This document shows positions 1 through 7,949 of a stretch of 64,000 bases of DNA, in pieces. This DNA comes from Desulfuromonadales bacterium (lineage in GTDB: Bacteria; Desulfobacterota; Desulfuromonadia; Geobacterales; Pseudopelobacteraceae), in NCBI GenBank assembly GCA_013349325.1, contig DUZX01000018.1, positions 1 through 64,000 of the forward strand, given 5' to 3'. A program made the position numbers and the translations under genes. The notes beneath the pieces are model-generated. The model was not told the origin of the DNA, made no database searches, and saw only the letters and a list, made by a program, of their open reading frames with translations. Positions within the stretch are counted from its first letter, which is position 1; each line of letters starts with the position of its first letter.

Positions 1-81
1 ATGTCCCATCCCGCAAAGCAGATCGATCAACTCCTCCCGGATAACTGGCTCGCCGCAAGGCAAATCTCATCACAATCATAA
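1..81 (+). pseudogene. C-terminal end of a probable IS66-family transposase (cut by window edge)
   Basis: The frame from base 1 to a TAA at 79-81 encodes a tail containing HPAKQIDQLLPDNW. This resembles the end of IS66 TnpC proteins, which commonly finish with an HPxxRIDELLPWNW-like sequence. The ATG at base 1 is probably internal and the gene continues left of the window. A sequence like an IS66 terminal repeat follows within 40 bases, which supports the call. The evidence is a short motif recognised by eye, so the family assignment is moderate. Confidence 0.5.
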
Positions 82-121
82 ATCCGAAACACATTCAAGA
101 TGGTCTGAGGTTGACGGTTAC
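1..121 (+). mobile_element. Right end of an IS66-like insertion sequence
   Basis: The end of the putative transposase is followed by CAAGATGGT, then GACGGTTAC ending at base 121. Read inward from the tip this is GTAACCGTC, and IS66-family elements typically begin GTAA(G/C)CG. The tip overlaps the last codons of the methyltransferase on the other strand, so the element appears to have inserted inside that gene. The left end and the target duplication (8 bp in this family) lie outside the window. Confidence 0.55.
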
Positions 122-2850
122 TTGGCAATGGACTTGAGGGTGACATGCGGAACGGTCTTGTAGATGAAGCCCCCCTTCAGACCTTCATGGGGATATTTTA
201 GAGCAAAGTAATCGTAGCTGGCCGTCACCAGCCGCTGTTTGGCCAGGGTCACCGCCACGCGGGAGGTATCGCAGGTGATCCAGCGGCGGCCCCACTTTTC
301 GGCTACATAGGCAGTGGTGCCGGAGCCGCAGTTATGAACAGCACATACTTCCGTTAGAAAGGAGTGAGCACCTTCTACTTCCAGATCAAAAACATCTTCA
401 CAAGTATCTTCAGTAACTATTTCTGATATTGATGCTGATTCAAGTAAGGAGCCTTGGTATACAACATCTCCAGTCCGCAGGTGTTCTACCGCTAACCAGA
501 AGGCATCATCCTTGAATTCTTCAGCAGCTTCTCCGACAATCGATAACAACCTTTCACACACACCTTCAAGATTTGTTGCAATGTCAAGATTAGTGAAGCG
601 AACAACCGAAATGCCGGAGGCTGTCAAAAATTGTGTGCGTTTTTCATCATAAACAATTGCTTTGTCGGTAAAATGTGAATCTCCGTCAACCTCAATGATC
701 AAGGCGCGTTCGGGGGAAAAGAAATCAACGATATATGGACCGATGGGATGTTGACGTCTGAACTTTACTCCAAACTGTTTGCCACGAAGTTTTTGCCAGA
801 GTAAATTTTCAGCGGCAGTGGTGTTATTTCGGAGTTTGCGAGCTTTCTCAAAGCTCTCATGGGGGTTGTGACTCCAGTTTCGTTCGCCGGAAAATATATA
901 TCGTCGACGCTTGACAAGTACGCGATGATCTTCTGTCAACCAAAGAGTTGCCGGAGATGCTGAATGACGAATACCAAACATGGTGCCTGTATAAGGTTTC
1001 CGGATGGTTCTTATGATTTTGTGTGGCTGTCCATCATGGGAGTAGACGTAATCGCCGGAGTTTAGGGATTCAATAGGGGTAAAAGCATCCCCCCCTGGCC
1101 CCCCCGTAAATGGGGGGGGACTAAAGGCAAATTCCCCCTCGTAAACGGGGGGACAATCAGAAGCGGGTGCAGGTACGCTTTTAAACTCCCCTCCGCTTGC
1201 TGTTTTGGCTCCCCCCCGTTTACGGGGGGGCTGGGGGGGGGTAACAACCATCGTTCCCTTACGTACGCAGGTGGGGTCGAGCACCAGGTCACCGGGATCG
1301 GTGGTCATGAGGAGACAACGTTCGATGACTTTTGAACCTGTTTGAACAACATAATTTCTCGCTTCAGTCTGCGTGCCTGTTCCTGTATCTGTCCATGTGT
1401 TTCCAAGATAGAATACGGGGAAGTCTTCGAAATACCTTCTATAACGTAATGTATCGCCAACGACAGCGAGTCTTAGGCTGCGGGAGAGTCGTTTAATACC
1501 AATTTCAGTTGTAGACCAGTAACGTGTTTTTGGAGTAAAAGTCCTTCCAACAAATTGAAAAGGTTCAGCGTAGGAGACATGTGACGACGTCATATCGCCC
1601 AACCCAAACAATTTACCTTCGCTTTCAATCTGTTTTGGGTTTGCTTTTTCATCAGTTTTAAGACGTCGCCAATCGCCATTCTTAAACTCAATACAACCGA
1701 AAGAATCTGTCGAAACGTTACTGAAGTCCTTTTCCATAAAATGCTGTCTATACTTCAATACTGTTTTTGTTTTTGCATACCAGAGAATATAATCGCATTC
1801 TGTCGGTAGATAATCAGCAGCAAGATTGCTTGTTTTCCTGAATGAAATTTGGCTGACAAAATTGTTTTCACCAAACACCTCATCCATCAACTCCCGCACA
1901 TGATGAACATTCTCATCCGAAATCTGCACAAAAACACTTCCCGACTCGCTCAGCAGGTCTTTCGCCAAGAGCAGCCGGTCGCGCAGATAGGTCAGATACG
2001 AGTGAATCCCCAGCTCCCAGGTATCACGAAAAGCCTTGATCATCTCCGGTTCCTGGGTCAGGTCGGCGTCGCTGCGGTCCTTGACATCCCGCTTCCCCAC
2101 AAACGGCTGAAAATTGGAGCCATACTTGATGCCGTAAGGAGGGTCCAGATAGATCATCTGCACCTGCCCGGCCATCCCCTCCTTCTGCAACAGCGAGTTC
2201 ATCACCAGCAGCGAATCGCCAGCCACCAGCCGGTTGGCCCAGCCGCGATCATGCTTGTAGAAGTCGATGGCGTCCCGAAGCGGCAGGCTCTCAAAGGGCG
2301 CCTCGAACAAATTTGGTTGCGATAAGCGGCTTCCCCGCCTCCCCAACCCTCCCCCGCCAGGGGGGAGGGAGCTGAGTTGTTTGCGCACGGCAGCCAGGAT
2401 GCTCATTGGGTCCATCCGCTCGTGAACGTGCAGCGAGACGGTATCTACCTCAAAACTGGTTCGCTCGGCCTTGCCGGTCCAGTTCAGATACGGGGATTGC
2501 AAACGCTTCAGCTCTTCCAGCGCCGCCCGCATTTCCGCTTCATCACCGGAGGCCAGGGCGTTATCTATCAGGGTTTCAATGCTTGAACGGCCGCTGTCAA
2601 ACTGAAGAGCAGGGTCCAGATGTGGATCATAGTTCCAGACGGTTTTGGGAGTGTCCGGATCAGTGGATGCGTTGACGACTCCGACTTCGGGGTTGTTTTT
2701 GCGACGGTCAAGATGCCGGTAAGAGATGATCTGCGCTTCCCCCCCGTTTACGGGGGGGCCAGGGGGGGAAGCGGCTTTCGGTTTGCGGACTTTCTTCTCC
2801 GTAGCAGCAGTTTCGGTGAATCCTTCAAGAGTCGTCTGCTGCTCGTCCAT
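118..2850 (-). CDS. Beta-class DNA methyltransferase (type III Mod-like), interrupted by an intein and truncated at its 3' end
   Basis: This is an N6-adenine/N4-cytosine DNA methyltransferase in which catalytic motif DPPYG (near residue 237) precedes SAM-binding motif I, the beta-class order. Motif I, DPT-CGSGTTA, is split by a 313-residue intein, leaving extein parts of about 527 and 70 residues. I chose the ATG at 2850 because GGGAGG lies just upstream; an in-frame ATG at 2868 lacks this. The protein ends abruptly after VTLKSIAK, with the stop lying in the IS66-like end, so it is probably shortened. In-frame GC-run palindromes add Gly/Pro-rich stretches near its N-terminus, near residue 170 and inside the intein. 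No restriction partner is visible here. Confidence 0.85.
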   Translation of the reverse strand: MDEQQTTLEGFTETAATEKKVRKPKAASPPGPPVNGGEAQIISYRHLDRRKNNPEVGVVNASTDPDTPKTVWNYDPHLDPALQFDSGRSSIETLIDNALASGDEAEMRAALEELKRLQSPYLNWTGKAERTSFEVDTVSLHVHERMDPMSILAAVRKQLSSLPPGGGGLGRRGSRLSQPNLFEAPFESLPLRDAIDFYKHDRGWANRLVAGDSLLVMNSLLQKEGMAGQVQMIYLDPPYGIKYGSNFQPFVGKRDVKDRSDADLTQEPEMIKAFRDTWELGIHSYLTYLRDRLLLAKDLLSESGSVFVQISDENVHHVRELMDEVFGENNFVSQISFRKTSNLAADYLPTECDYILWYAKTKTVLKYRQHFMEKDFSNVSTDSFGCIEFKNGDWRRLKTDEKANPKQIESEGKLFGLGDMTSSHVSYAEPFQFVGRTFTPKTRYWSTTEIGIKRLSRSLRLAVVGDTLRYRRYFEDFPVFYLGNTWTDTGTGTQTEARNYVVQTGSKVIERCLLMTTDPGDLVLDPTCVRKGTMVVTPPQPPRKRGGAKTASGGEFKSVPAPASDCPPVYEGEFAFSPPPFTGGPGGDAFTPIESLNSGDYVYSHDGQPHKIIRTIRKPYTGTMFGIRHSASPATLWLTEDHRVLVKRRRYIFSGERNWSHNPHESFEKARKLRNNTTAAENLLWQKLRGKQFGVKFRRQHPIGPYIVDFFSPERALIIEVDGDSHFTDKAIVYDEKRTQFLTASGISVVRFTNLDIATNLEGVCERLLSIVGEAAEEFKDDAFWLAVEHLRTGDVVYQGSLLESASISEIVTEDTCEDVFDLEVEGAHSFLTEVCAVHNCGSGTTAYVAEKWGRRWITCDTSRVAVTLAKQRLVTASYDYFALKYPHEGLKGGFIYKTVPHVTLKSIAK
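331..1269 (-). mobile_element. Intein with DUF559-type endonuclease domain, in methyltransferase motif I
   Basis: The 313-residue intein starts at Cys (CVRKGTMVV, block A) and ends with CAVHN followed by the +1 Cys of the host sequence CGSGTTA. Block B is WLTEDHRVLVK, with the TxxH pattern. Block F is VFDLEVEGAHSFL. All canonical splicing residues are present, so splicing should rebuild DPTCGSGTTA. Between blocks B and F lies a DUF559 domain (TAAENLLWQKLRGKQ, then IVDFFSPERALIIEVDGDSH), a PD-(D/E)XK/Vsr-related fold that can act as a homing nuclease. About 50 residues of repeat-derived sequence interrupt the loop after block A. Confidence 0.9.
1088..1242. repeat. Cluster of three GC-run palindromes inside the intein
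   Basis: Three palindromes of the form C(6-7)-GTAAA/TTTAC-G(6-7) lie at about 1099-1119, 1134-1152 and 1211-1230, with extra C or G runs beside them. They are translated in frame as Pro/Gly-rich sequence between VVTP and DAFTPIESL of the intein. The last copy has the same 20-base core as the copy at 2739-2758. Confidence 0.85.
2336..2370. repeat. GC-run palindrome within the methyltransferase gene
   Basis: A stem of CCCTCCCCC and GGGGGAGGG around a short loop (2348-2369) is read in frame as LPPGGGGLGRRG. It falls between the N-terminal region and the methyltransferase core, so it probably lies in a tolerant linker. It is related in style but not in exact sequence to the GTTTAC palindromes. 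Confidence 0.7.
2738..2769. repeat. GC-run palindrome near the methyltransferase N-terminus
   Basis: C7-GTTTAC-G7 at 2739-2758, followed by CCAGGGGGGG, is translated in frame as SPPGPPVNGGE. Its 20-base core is identical to 1211-1230 inside the intein, so one repeat family has entered this gene more than once. Confidence 0.8.
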
Positions 2851-3012
2851 CAGCCCTCCCAATGTCATTATTATTGAGGTAACACAACAAATTCAAAACA
2901 GCCATATAATCAAAAACACAATTTATTTCGCATATTTCAAGATTTGAGTCAAGGAAAGGATACGACATCATCAGCTAAGGTGACAGTAGACTCATAACAA
3001 AAATGTCCGTGA

Positions 3013-3041
3013 TTGTCTGCTCTCAACAATTCGGCTATACT
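3013..3041 (+). promoter_or_regulatory. Sigma-70-type promoter for ovoA
   Basis: TTGTCT (3013-3018) and TATACT (3036-3041) are separated by 17 bases and lie about 44 bases before the ovoA start. Confidence 0.55.
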
Positions 3042-3084
3042 CCCTGCGTACATTCACCGCTGATATGAGCAGAGGAGGCACTCG

Positions 3085-5199
3085 ATGGATCTGCGAAAAA
3101 CACACACCACCATCCTTAACCAGGGCGATCCGGAACAGAAGCGCGCTGAAATTCTGGAATATTTTCACGCTACCTTCGAAATCGACGAACGACTCTACGA
3201 CACCCTCCTCAATGACGATAGCTTTTATCTGCGCCCCGACCGGCTGCGCCATCCGTTGATCTTCTATTTCGGGCATACCGCAACCTTTTTTATCAACAAG
3301 CTGACCGTTGCCAAGGTCATTGACCAGCGTATCAACCCCCGTTTCGAATCGTTGTTTGCCGTGGGGGTGGACGAAATGTCCTGGGATGATCTCAACGAAG
3401 CCCATTATGACTGGCCGACACGCCACCAGGTAAAGGAGTACCGCGATCAGGTGCGTGTGCTGCTTGACCGGTTGATCCGCACTTTACCGCTCACGTTACC
3501 GGTCGGCTGGCAAGATCCGTTCTGGGGCATCATGATGGGGATCGAACACCAGCGTATTCATCTGGAAACCTCCTCGGTGCTGATCCGTCAGCTCCCGCTC
3601 GACCAGGTACAGCAGCTACCGCTGTGGGATATCTGCCACGAAACGGGTGAACCGCCGGTCAATCAGTTGTTGAACGTAGCGGGTGGAGCGGTGACGCTGG
3701 GTAAATCAAAAGAGCACCCGCTCTACGGCTGGGATAACGAGTATGGGCAGCACTGCGCTGAAGTACCCGGTTTTAAGGCCGCGCAGTATCTGACCTCCAA
3801 CCGTGAGTTTCTGAACTTTGTCGAGGCCGGCGGTTATCTGGAGCGGCAGTGGTGGACGCAGGAGGGGTGGCATTGGCGCGAGTTCAAGCAGGCTGAACAT
3901 CCACTCTTCTGGATTAAATCCGGTGATAGCTGGAAATTACGGACGATGGCGGCCGAGATCGACCTCCCCTGGAACTGGCCGGTCGAGGTCAATTATCTGG
4001 AGGCCAAAGCCTTTTGCAACTGGAAATCAACGGCAATGGGCAAGAGTATCCGGATGCCCAGCGAGGATGAGTGGAACCGTCTGCGTGACATCTGTGATAT
4101 CCCTGATTCTCCAGCCTGGGAGACCGCGCCCGGCAATATAAATCTGGAATGGTGGGCCTCCTCCTGCCCGGTCGACCGTTTCAAAAGCGGTGATTTCTTC
4201 GATGTGCTCGGTAACGTCTGGCAATGGACCGAAACCCCGATCTATCCGTTTCATGGTTTTGAGGTCCATCCCTGGTACGACGACTTCTCGACGCCGACCT
4301 TTGATACCCGCCATAATCTGATCAAAGGTGGCTCCTGGATTTCAACCGGCAATGAAGCCACGCGGGAAGCGCGCTATGCCTTCCGGCGGCACTTTTTCCA
4401 GCACGCCGGTTTCCGTTATGTGCAGAGCGATGCCGAGATCATCATCCACGATGGTCAGTACGAAAGCGATGCACTGGCGGCCCAGTACTGCGATGCCCAT
4501 TACGGACCGCACCACTTTGGCGTAGCAAATTTTCAGGCGGCCTGCGCAGAAATCTGTCTGGAGCAGATGCAGGGACGCAATCTGGGACATGCTCTCGATC
4601 TCGGCTGCGCCGTGGGACGGGCGTCGTTCGAACTGGCGCGCGGCGGCTTTGAACAGGTTACCGGGCTGGACTTCTCGACCCGCTTTTTCCGGCTGGCGGC
4701 CCGTATGCAACAGGAGGCCGCCCTGCGCTATGCGCTGCCGGAAGAGGGGGAAATCGTTTCATTTCATGAGATCGATCTGGCGGAATTCGGGCTGGCGGAG
4801 ACCCGCCAGCGGGTGCAGTTTTATCAGGGGGATGCCTGTAACCTGCCGGAAAAATTCAAGGGGTATGATTTGATACTGGCTGCCAACCTGATCGACCGGC
4901 TCTACTCGCCGCGAAAATTCCTCAGCTCGATTCACGAACGGCTCAATCCGGGCGGCCTATTGGTGCTGACGTCACCCTACACCTGGCTTGAGGAATATAC
5001 AAAAAAAACGGAGTGGCTGGGGGGCTACCGTGAGGCGGGTGAGCCGGTCTGGTCGCTGGATGGCGTGCAGAGCGCCCTGTCAGAGCACTTCCGCCTGCTG
5101 GGCGAGCCTCGCGACCTGCCGTTTGTAATTCGCGAGACCCACCGCAAGTTTCAGCATACCGTGGCACAGCTAACGGTGTGGGAGCTTACGTCGTCGTAA
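3085..5199 (+). CDS. ovoA: 5-histidylcysteine sulfoxide synthase / mercaptohistidine methyltransferase
   Basis: OvoA joins cysteine to histidine at C5 using non-heme iron and oxygen, then N-methylates the mercaptohistidine on the way to ovothiol. The 704 residues show the three expected modules: a DinB-like region with iron ligands H64 and the HQRIHLE (HxxxHxE) motif at 155-161, a formylglycine-enzyme-like middle with [11 protein letters not shown], and a C-terminal SAM methyltransferase with [12 protein letters not shown] near residue 503. GAGGAGG lies 7 bases before the ATG. It stands alone, and its end overlaps the convergent purT by 14 bases. The PLP lyase step (OvoB) is not in the window. 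Confidence 0.92.
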   Translation: MDLRKTHTTILNQGDPEQKRAEILEYFHATFEIDERLYDTLLNDDSFYLRPDRLRHPLIFYFGHTATFFINKLTVAKVIDQRINPRFESLFAVGVDEMSWDDLNEAHYDWPTRHQVKEYRDQVRVLLDRLIRTLPLTLPVGWQDPFWGIMMGIEHQRIHLETSSVLIRQLPLDQVQQLPLWDICHETGEPPVNQLLNVAGGAVTLGKSKEHPLYGWDNEYGQHCAEVPGFKAAQYLTSNREFLNFVEAGGYLERQWWTQEGWHWREFKQAEHPLFWIKSGDSWKLRTMAAEIDLPWNWPVEVNYLEAKAFCNWKSTAMGKSIRMPSEDEWNRLRDICDIPDSPAWETAPGNINLEWWASSCPVDRFKSGDFFDVLGNVWQWTETPIYPFHGFEVHPWYDDFSTPTFDTRHNLIKGGSWISTGNEATREARYAFRRHFFQHAGFRYVQSDAEIIIHDGQYESDALAAQYCDAHYGPHHFGVANFQAACAEICLEQMQGRNLGHALDLGCAVGRASFELARGGFEQVTGLDFSTRFFRLAARMQQEAALRYALPEEGEIVSFHEIDLAEFGLAETRQRVQFYQGDACNLPEKFKGYDLILAANLIDRLYSPRKFLSSIHERLNPGGLLVLTSPYTWLEEYTKKTEWLGGYREAGEPVWSLDGVQSALSEHFRLLGEPRDLPFVIRETHRKFQHTVAQLTVWELTSS

Positions 5200-6367
5200 T
5201 CTGCACGGCATGAGCGCACTGTTCCGCTCTGCTTCTGGCTTCATCGGTTGTGGTTCCCAGAGTCAGGGCTACTCCCATGCGGCGGCCGGGGCGGGTGTCC
5301 GGTTTGCCGAACAGCCGCAGTTTGCTGGCAGGGATTGCCAGAGCTTCGGCAATTCCGCTAAAACCAACGACATCATGACTCTCCTTAGCCAGTATGACAT
5401 GGCTGGCCGCCGGCCCCAGATTGCTTATCTCCAACACCGGCAAGCCGAGAATCGCCCGCACATGCAGCTCAAATTGGGTGAGATTCTGTGAGATCATCGT
5501 GACCATACCGGTATCGTGTGGACGTGGTGAAACCTCACTGAACCAGACCTGCTCGCCTCGGATGAACAGCTCCACCCCGAAAATTCCGGTTCCCCCCAGG
5601 GCGGTCGTAACCGCTTCGGCCTGCCGTTTTGCTTCTGCCAGGGCCGTCGGCGTCATGGCCATCGGCTGCCATGATTCGTGATAATCGCCCTTGATCTGCA
5701 CATGGCCGATGGGGGGGCAAAATGAGGTGCCACCCTGATGGCGAACCGTCAGCAGTGTGATTTCGTAGTCGAAATTGATGAACTCCTCAATTATGGCCGT
5801 ATCCGAAACACCGCGCGCCCCATCCATGGCATAGCGCCAGGCCTGATCAAGCTGTGAGGCATCCTGCACGACGCTCTGCCCCTTGCCGGACGAGCTCATG
5901 ATCGGCTTGATTACGCAGGGAAAACCGATCTGTGCCGCATTGGTACGCAATTCATCGGCTGTTTTTGCAAAGGCGTAGCTGGCCGTCGGCAACCCCAGCT
6001 CTTCCGCTGCCAGACGCCGGATCCCCTCGCGGTTCATCGTCAGGTTAACCGCCCGGGCCGTCGGGATAACCCGCTGACCAGCCTGTTCAAGCTCCAACAG
6101 AAACTCTGTGTCGATGGCCTCGATTTCCGGAACAATCAGGTCGGGGCGCTCCCGTTCCACGATGCTGCGCAGCGCCTCACGATCCAGCATGCTGATGACG
6201 TGACTTCTATGTGCCACCTGCATGGCAGGTGCATCCGGGTAGCGATCAACGGCGATCACTTCAACTCCCAGGCGTTGCGCCTCAATGGCAACCTCTTTGC
6301 CCAGTTCTCCCGAACCGAGCAGCAGCAGTCTGGTGGCCCCCGTTTTTAGTGGTGTTCCCAGTTTCAT
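5186..6367 (-). CDS. purT: Formate-dependent phosphoribosylglycinamide formyltransferase
   Basis: PurT is an ATP-grasp enzyme that makes formyl-GAR from GAR, formate and ATP in purine synthesis, an alternative to folate-dependent PurN. The 393 residues match the usual length of about 390. The N-terminal [20 protein letters not shown] is the preATP-grasp Rossmann loop, and the ATP-grasp region includes [25 protein letters not shown] precedes the ATG. It is transcribed toward ovoA with overlapping 3' ends and seems monocistronic. Confidence 0.96.
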   Translation of the reverse strand: MKLGTPLKTGATRLLLLGSGELGKEVAIEAQRLGVEVIAVDRYPDAPAMQVAHRSHVISMLDREALRSIVERERPDLIVPEIEAIDTEFLLELEQAGQRVIPTARAVNLTMNREGIRRLAAEELGLPTASYAFAKTADELRTNAAQIGFPCVIKPIMSSSGKGQSVVQDASQLDQAWRYAMDGARGVSDTAIIEEFINFDYEITLLTVRHQGGTSFCPPIGHVQIKGDYHESWQPMAMTPTALAEAKRQAEAVTTALGGTGIFGVELFIRGEQVWFSEVSPRPHDTGMVTMISQNLTQFELHVRAILGLPVLEISNLGPAASHVILAKESHDVVGFSGIAEALAIPASKLRLFGKPDTRPGRRMGVALTLGTTTDEARSRAEQCAHAVQITTT

Positions 6368-6409
6368 GATCCAAAACCTCCTTCACAGAGCTGTGCTGAT
6401 CTGAGCAGA

Positions 6410-6688
6410 TTAATCGTCGTGCTTCTTATGTTTCTTATGTTTTTTGTCGTGCCCCTTGTGCTTGCCACGGTCATGTCCCTCTTCTTTTTCCTGAACAATC
6501 ACCCGTTCTCTCTCAATAACCGTCACACGGGGTGCAGGAGGCGGTGGTGGAGGGGCAGGGTTACCGACCTGTACCCGCACGTTGGGAGTTGCCACATCAA
6601 CCGACACATTGGCGGCCACAGCCACGCCGGACAGAAACACAACGGCAACTGCACTGCCAAGGACTGTTTTCATAAGACATTTTTTCAT
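6410..6688 (-). CDS. Small exported protein with His/Lys-rich tail, under a riboswitch
   Basis: The 92-residue product has a Sec signal peptide (MKKCLMKTVLGSAVAVVFLSGVAVAA), a short mature segment, a run of seven prolines, the charged VIERERVIVQEKEE, and a tail alternating His, Lys and Asp (KHKGHDKKHKKHKKHDD). The ATG at 6688 was chosen because AGGAGA lies 9 bases upstream and the signal peptide starts there. An upstream extension of the frame runs through the riboswitch and is not coding. The function is unknown. The tail might bind metal ions or polyanions, which is speculation from composition. It is likely periplasmic or surface-associated. Confidence 0.75.
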   Translation of the reverse strand: MKKCLMKTVLGSAVAVVFLSGVAVAANVSVDVATPNVRVQVGNPAPPPPPPAPRVTVIERERVIVQEKEEGHDRGKHKGHDKKHKKHKKHDD

Positions 6689-6743
6689 ACGCTTTGTTTC
6701 TCCTTTAAAGTTTGATATGTTGCCATCATACAACGGGGTACAC

Positions 6744-6788
6744 AAAAAAACCGGGATGCCGAATTGAAGTGATAGTTCGGCATCCCGG
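6744..6788 (-). terminator. Riboswitch expression platform: intrinsic terminator
   Basis: On the minus strand CCGGGATGCCGAA pairs with TTCGGCATCCCGG around a loop of about 12 bases and is followed by seven T residues. The 5' arm overlaps the 3' part of the aptamer (GCCGGGATGCC), so ligand binding and terminator folding should compete. That is the arrangement of an ON switch. Confidence 0.85.
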
Positions 6789-6855
6789 CTGTCTCGATGA
6801 GATCCAATGGGCTTTCCGCCCCATCTTCGCAGATGGTTTAGTAGTGTCGTATATC
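6770..6855 (-). promoter_or_regulatory. GEMM-I riboswitch, probable cyclic AMP-GMP (3',3'-cGAMP) subtype
   Basis: Read on the minus strand, CTAAACC leads into the perfect hairpin CCATCT-GCGA-AGATGG with a GNRA loop, then GGGCGGAAAGCCC, a second arm GGATCTCATCGAGAC, and AGCCGGGATGCC. This is the GEMM-I layout, and the GGCGGAAAGCC core is typical of the Geobacter GEMM-Ib class reported to bind cAMP-GMP. By my alignment to the V. cholerae Vc2 aptamer, the base equivalent to G20 is A (position 6842), which fits that subtype. It controls the small exported protein. Confidence 0.85.
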
Positions 6856-6877
6856 CTGTGATGGTAAACTGGCGGGC

Positions 6878-6906
6878 AATGTAGCGATTTATAGGGGCAA
6901 AGTCAA
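6878..6906 (-). promoter_or_regulatory. Sigma-70-type promoter for the riboswitch transcript
   Basis: On the minus strand TTGACT (6906-6901) and TACATT (6883-6878) are 17 bases apart. Transcription would start near 6870, just before the aptamer. Confidence 0.6.
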
Positions 6907-7038
6907 TGACTACTGCAGCGCAACCTTTCAGAGACAAACCTTATACAGAGCGGTAACAGGGTGCCGTCTGATTTTAATTAAAGCTACGATCGACAGATAA
7001 TGCTATAATTCAAAAAAATCAAACAAGTGGAGGTCAAA

Positions 7039-7662
7039 ATGAAATTCAAACTTATTTCTTCATTACTGCTCGTTATGTTGATTCTTTCAGGGTGTGGTGG
7101 CGGGGAAGTTACTGTAACGGTCACTCAGCCAACGTTTATACAAAGTGATGCACTACTCGACGGCGATATTGAGGTCGCCTCAAACAGTACTATCGTCACA
7201 CAGGGAATTAGCAGGAGCGTTTTTGTAGGAATTGATCCGCTGACATTAACCGAAACGCGCGCATTTCTGGACTTTCCTCTGGCGGGAATACTGACATCAG
7301 CAAATATTTACTCCGCACACCTTGATATTGTGATTGATAGTCTGTCACCGGGACTTGCTACGGTACCTATCCTGATCGACCTTGTTTCCTATCCGCAACC
7401 CTTGCTGGCGGCAGATTTTAGTAGTGCATTTTTCAAAAGTACCACTATCGCCCCTCCCATAACTGTCGCTGATGTTGGTCAACATGTAACCGTAGACGTG
7501 ACCGCCTTGATGCAGGAGGCTCAGGTCCGTGGCCTCTCCCATTTCCAACTTCGCCTGCTCAGCGGTTCCGGCGGAACAGCTACCGGACTGGTTGAGATAA
7601 ACGATAGTACCGGAGTAAACCGAACCACAGACGCTCCGCAGCTGACTGTTGTCTATTACTGA
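7039..7662 (+). CDS. Putative lipoprotein with a DNRLRE-like beta domain
   Basis: The N-terminus MKFKLISSLLLVMLILSGCGGG is a lipoprotein signal with lipobox LSGC. The mature part (about 185 residues) resembles carbohydrate-binding/DNRLRE-type beta-sandwich domains: a repeated aliphatic core with FLDFPLAGI, SANIYSAHLDIVI, VDVTALMQEA and DAPQLTVVYY at the end. The function is unknown. The ATG at 7039 has GGAGG a few bases upstream; a GTG at 7027 lies inside that ribosome-binding site and is rejected. It is divergent from the riboswitch-controlled gene, about 170 bases from its promoter. Confidence 0.75.
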   Translation: MKFKLISSLLLVMLILSGCGGGEVTVTVTQPTFIQSDALLDGDIEVASNSTIVTQGISRSVFVGIDPLTLTETRAFLDFPLAGILTSANIYSAHLDIVIDSLSPGLATVPILIDLVSYPQPLLAADFSSAFFKSTTIAPPITVADVGQHVTVDVTALMQEAQVRGLSHFQLRLLSGSGGTATGLVEINDSTGVNRTTDAPQLTVVYY

Positions 7663-7790
7663 TTCAATTTTCGACCAAGTGGCCCGTTTCAATCGCCACG
7701 CGGATTTCATCAGCTATTCACTACTCGCGTGCTTTCTCAACATGGTATGTAAGGCGTTAGGGATAAAGAAATTGCCGATTTACCGTTTCA

Positions 7791-7885
7791 TATCAACATT
7801 TTCGTAGGGGCGCAATGCTTGCGCCCTCATTGCAATAACCGAAAATGTTGATATTTCCACCAGGGCGTATGCCATACGCCCCTAC
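7791..7885. repeat. Nested inverted repeats (dispersed palindromic element)
   Basis: A perfect 13-base inverted repeat, TATCAACATTTTC (7791-7803) and GAAAATGTTGATA (7841-7853), encloses a hairpin GGGCGCAATGCTTGCGCCC (7808-7826). A second hairpin, GGGCGTATGCCATACGCCC, follows at 7863-7881. GTAGGGGCG sits at the left and CGCCCCTAC at the right edge. No reading frame is supported, and the region between the flanking genes holds nothing else recognisable. Confidence 0.75.
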
Positions 7886-7949
7886 AAAAAAATGGTATTT
7901 CGGGATTTTCAACGTCCCTTATGTAGAACTGCGTGATGTTCTCTTCAGC

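Noticed and set aside
1062-1292. A 76-codon minus-strand frame rich in Pro/Gly over the intein repeats
   Set aside because: It is a shadow of the intein in another frame. The Pro/Gly runs come from the GC-run palindromes, which give similar peptides in several frames.
6689-6937. Upstream extension of the small exported protein to 175 codons
   Set aside because: It runs through the terminator, riboswitch and promoter. The signal peptide and the ribosome-binding site both place the start at 6688.
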